Assembly (NCBI GenBank): GCA_947579665.1
Contig: OX388349.1
Span: 76,822,841 to 76,886,840 of the forward strand
DNA from: Sympetrum striolatum
Taxonomy: Eukaryota > Arthropoda > Insecta > Odonata > Libellulidae
DNA length: 64,000 nucleotides
Reading direction: 5' to 3'
A program made the translations under genes and the position numbers. The notes below the pieces were generated by a model. That model saw only the letters and a list, made by a program, of their open reading frames with translations. It was not told the origin of the DNA and did no database searches. Positions 60,486 through 64,000 of the stretch are shown piece by piece (within the stretch, counting starts at the first letter, position 1; every line of letters begins with the position of its first letter).

Positions 60486-63400
60486 TGACTAAATTAGTTA
60501 ATCTTATGTCTGATATAGATAAGTACAGGTGCGACAGCATTTACTTCGAAATTGTTTAACGAATTATAGGATATACATATAGGTGCCCACATTTATGGAA
60601 ATTCTATACATTTTCTCCTCACCTCTAATGCTATTTCAAAGTAATAGTAGATCCATATGTAAATTATATTTAAACGCTGTTTGTACATTATTGTTGTAAG
60701 TTAGCGATGCTGTATTTGTACCAATATTTTGTATTTACGTATAAAAATTCAAAATATATATATTGGCTCAGTTGAATTTTTTATAGTTAGCTTTTCCACC
60801 TGACCGTCACCGTCTCAACAGAAATAAATCGTTAAGTTTGATCAATGAGACCTCAATTAGCTTACCAGTAGTGTTTTTCGCTTTCTTAAAGACCCGGCTC
60901 GATTCTCAGTTAGGGTAAAGATGTTCACCACGATTACGAATTAATTTAGGAATAATGCCTATAAAAGCAAGTAAGTTAGCCTACGATTTGATTCTGTTAC
61001 TATATACGTTTAATCTCATTTCATCAAATTTAAAAAAATGGAAAAAGCATTCTACGTTCTTTTGATTTTAGGCTGTCCGTGCCTGAGTTGCACTAAGGTG
61101 AAAAATGTTTGGAAATTTACGTAAGGGGAAGTATCTTTCTACTGATTTAGAAGCCCTTACATCATTAAATTTTGTTTCGCACACTCGCAATATTGCAAGT
61201 CAACTAAACACCAAATTCATCTCATTCACCGCATAATCCTTAACCGCAGTCATCTCTTATTTTTGCATTTCCTCCATCGAAAGCACTCTTTCGATACCCT
61301 TTTTTATCTCCGAAAAGCACACTCCAGTTCAGTACATGCAAATTCATCCCAGAAGAAACGAGAGGATATCCCTTCAGTTTATTTGGAGCGCAGAGATTAA
61401 TTCAAAGGGTATCGCTCGACGATGAATAGAAATGCTCGAAGATTTTCCACTAAACATAAGAGTTAAAAGCGTCGATGGCGGGTCGTATCCGAAAAAAAGG
61501 ATGTAAAAGAGATTGCTGCTGTCGATTATCGGAAATATGGTCCGCGAGGCATATCTGCGATCCCTTCTATCTCTGATTGGATTTTTCCTCTTTTGAGAGT
61601 GTCATCACAACGTGTAAATATGGAGCTTTGAAGTGGTTGCTCAATACGTTACAACGGAAGTAATGCAATCCTATAACGCCGTATTTTACAGATGCGGTTT
61701 CATCCAGGCTTTTGTTGAAATGTTTGGATGCCACAAATTAACGACACGGGGACACTGAATATTGACGATTTCCTATCAAATCGTCATAAACTCTGCAGCA
61801 TTCACACTTTCATCGTAGTTGTATTTATGATTTCTCTCTTTTGGCCATAACAAAAATATCTTTTTATGTAATATTTTTCCTGTACATTTATATTGCAGAG
61901 GTACATACATGCGTATACTGTATTTTACGCAACCTATACGTCTCCAGAAATATATACTATTCTTATTCACAGAATCAATTCAACAAATTATGAATCCATT
62001 TTATTATGATGCAATAGATTTCCAACCTATATAAATTTGGCGACGAAGAGCCTTTATTTATACCGGCAGAAATAAATGCATTATTGCTAATTTATGTATT
62101 ACAATAAATAGAAGTGTTTAAGGCTGAGAAATGATTTATTCATTATACTTTTTGAAGAATGAAGAGACACTTGGGTTATTTCTATGCATGTGCTTTGCTT
62201 TGTTAGGGAACTTCCTCAAAATTTCTTCCTCAGAACTTTCATCCGCAAATATTGCTTTATGCTTGTATAATGTATAGGTATGCAGAACTCAAAGCTCGAA
62301 TCGAAGCTGACATAATGGTGAGCAAATTGTACTCTTCATTCCCAAGCTAAACTAAGTGCTTGTTTTAACTGGAAAAAGTACCTAATGTTTATACCACCAA
62401 AAGAACTATATCTTAAAAATTTCAGTCTATTAACGCTTCGTTTCTTTGAATGGAGGTTGGAAGTAGCAATTTTACTCGACAAAATAAGAAAATGGTAAAT
62501 TTATAGGCCAGCGCAATGATGTAGTTGCAGGATATATGGTAAAAGCATATTGATTAATTTAATTTCTTTCTCTGCTCTTCATGACAGGCTGACATATCGG
62601 AATTGAACGAGTAGTCTGTTCGCATTATCGACTGGGAGTGGTTGCAAATGGCAGAATGCTAACGGAGAAAACTAAATATAAAACGCGCCTCACTCGAATG
62701 CATCCTCGACCCGGTTTCCTCGAGCCGTCAACAGACAAAGTTTCATTAGGCGAAGGGAAACTCGTAATAGGCGTATCTGTGTGTATCGCGTCTTTCAACT
62801 CCGAAGTTCTTTGACGGGTTCCGTGCAATTTAGGATGAATAACATCTCTGTGATGGGCTTATTATAATCACCCCAACGGAGGAAGGCTTTCTCAAATTGC
62901 ACACACTTGAAAATGTCGGCTTTGAAAACGTATTTCGTTTTCCCTCCCTAAACTACGATGTAATTTAGTTATAATTTATAGAGAAAACTAATTCATAGTG
63001 ATCGTAATTCCTTAAAATAAATACACCTATCGTCTTGGACTCAATAGTAATGATTTTAAGAGGAAATTTTGTTTTCATGGCTTCAAAGTATGCTCCGTAA
63101 ATTTCGCTTTTAGGTAAGTGAAGTTAGCATATAGAAACATGTTAGACTGATATATTTTGCATACATTCTGTATAGCAATTTAATACTTCTTTTCTTATCA
63201 CGTTCATGCTGTTTTTAAGGCCGATTATTTCTCTTATCCTCGGTGTGATGTATGTTAAGATACATTCATCGAATATGGTACATTTTTAGAACATTAAAGG
63301 CGTAGATACAAATTTCAAATGTAGAAAAATAGCATTTTTATAGGCAAAATAAAACCTTTAATAAGCATTGTGAATTAGTCACGTCTTTTGAGGAAAGTTA

Positions 63401-64000
63401 AATAAAAATATTACATCGAGTACTTTAACTTAGATCATAAGTTTAAGCACTTTGTTTAGACAAATGGAATATTTAAAGTGAGAATAAAAATATTATATGA
63501 GTAACGATGAGTCTATTACTTCTACCATTTAATCACTCATACTGAATGGAGACCTCCGCAGGGGGCTAACCTCTTAGCGATACATTAATGAGAACTGGTA
63601 AAATGTCCGTCATTAATTATTTTTTAACAAAACTATTTAAACTATAAATTTCATTCCTAATTTATGTATCCCAGATTTTTATCACTCCTTTAGGTTAGAA
63701 TATAGTAAGAGGCGTTTATGGTAGTTCATTCCCACGTAAAGAAATGCGTAATTGCTACAATCCCATTGAAATTCCCCCGGTTATAGTACAAAGAGCAAGG
63801 CGTCTATCGAAAATAAAAGCTTCCAACAGAGGAAATATCCTCCTTTCTTAGAAGGGCGCAGAAAAAGTAAATGGGTGGATTTAAGGGGTTTCTTTGGAAA
63901 CCTGCATTTAATTATCGTGAGTTTTTGACCTTTTGACCTTCACTCATCTCATCTCTACGGTTTTTCCTTTCTGTCGAATAATAAAAAAGTAGAAGTTCAA
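60486..64000. other. No recognisable gene; one ratchet-like splice point
   Basis: AT-rich with GC-richer patches at 61240-61640 and 62580-62830. At 63113/63114 (plus) AAATTTCGCTTTTAG is directly followed by GTAAGTGAAG, an acceptor/donor juxtaposition with a weak pyrimidine tract. No exon, RNA gene or transposon boundary was identified. Confidence 0.45.

Noticed and set aside
1..64000. CRISPR arrays, bacterial operons, rRNA genes or intact tRNA genes
   Set aside because: No regularly spaced repeats with unique spacers, no tightly packed open frames, and no intact cloverleaf or rRNA landmarks were seen on either strand.

Overview
The window looks like non-genic DNA from an arthropod, probably an insect. 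It is AT-rich, has no bacterial-style gene packing, and has no open frame longer than 167 codons. None of the open frames is recognisable as a host protein. The organism call is an inference. It rests on the transposon mix (Jockey/CR1-type and other LINE tails, piggyBac-like TTAA elements, Tc1/mariner-type TA elements, a foldback-like element, possible Penelope-type tails), on dinucleotide microsatellites, and on splice-like signals in otherwise empty DNA. The window is best read as intergenic sequence and/or the interior of one or more very long introns.

Layout. 0-5 kb: a (CA)n-bearing repeat copy (1588-2123), a 77-bp Tc1-type palindrome (2956-3032) and a GC-richer patch with a doubtful open frame. 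5-8.3 kb: a long inverted repeat with a hammerhead-like core (5141-5301) and an antisense LINE C-terminus (7890-8230). 10-17 kb: a short inverted repeat (10652-10745), a sense LINE tail (11114-11482), a 537-bp TTA-flanked element (13007-13543), a second 77-bp palindrome (13653-13729) and a third LINE relic (16500-17020). 20-26 kb: a candidate recursive-splice exon on the minus strand (20256-20350), a foldback element made of degenerate tandem units (22910-23628) and a candidate micro-exon on the plus strand (25613-25659). 26-38 kb: mostly featureless, with diverged tandem repeats at 33.1-34.5 kb and a second hammerhead-like inverted repeat (37736-37826). 38-43.5 kb: a piggyBac-type non-autonomous element (38446-39034) and a LINE reverse-transcriptase fragment (42270-43450, minus). 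46-51.3 kb: a GC-rich insert, a putative LTR containing a near-identical 149-bp duplication, a piggyBac derivative keeping the transposase cysteine-rich tail (50130-51073) and an adjoining tRNA-like SINE. 52.7-54.6 kb: two more copies of the 1588-2123 repeat family. 56-64 kb: a perfect 31-bp inverted repeat (56759-56850), a tRNA-like fragment (60421-60485) and a possible ratchet splice point (63113/63114).

No intact gene works with another here. Every coding trace is a decayed transposon fragment. The most interesting non-transposon signal is the juxtaposed acceptor/donor at 20350/20351 with a second strong donor 95 nt downstream, the arrangement expected of a recursive-splicing exon in a long intron.
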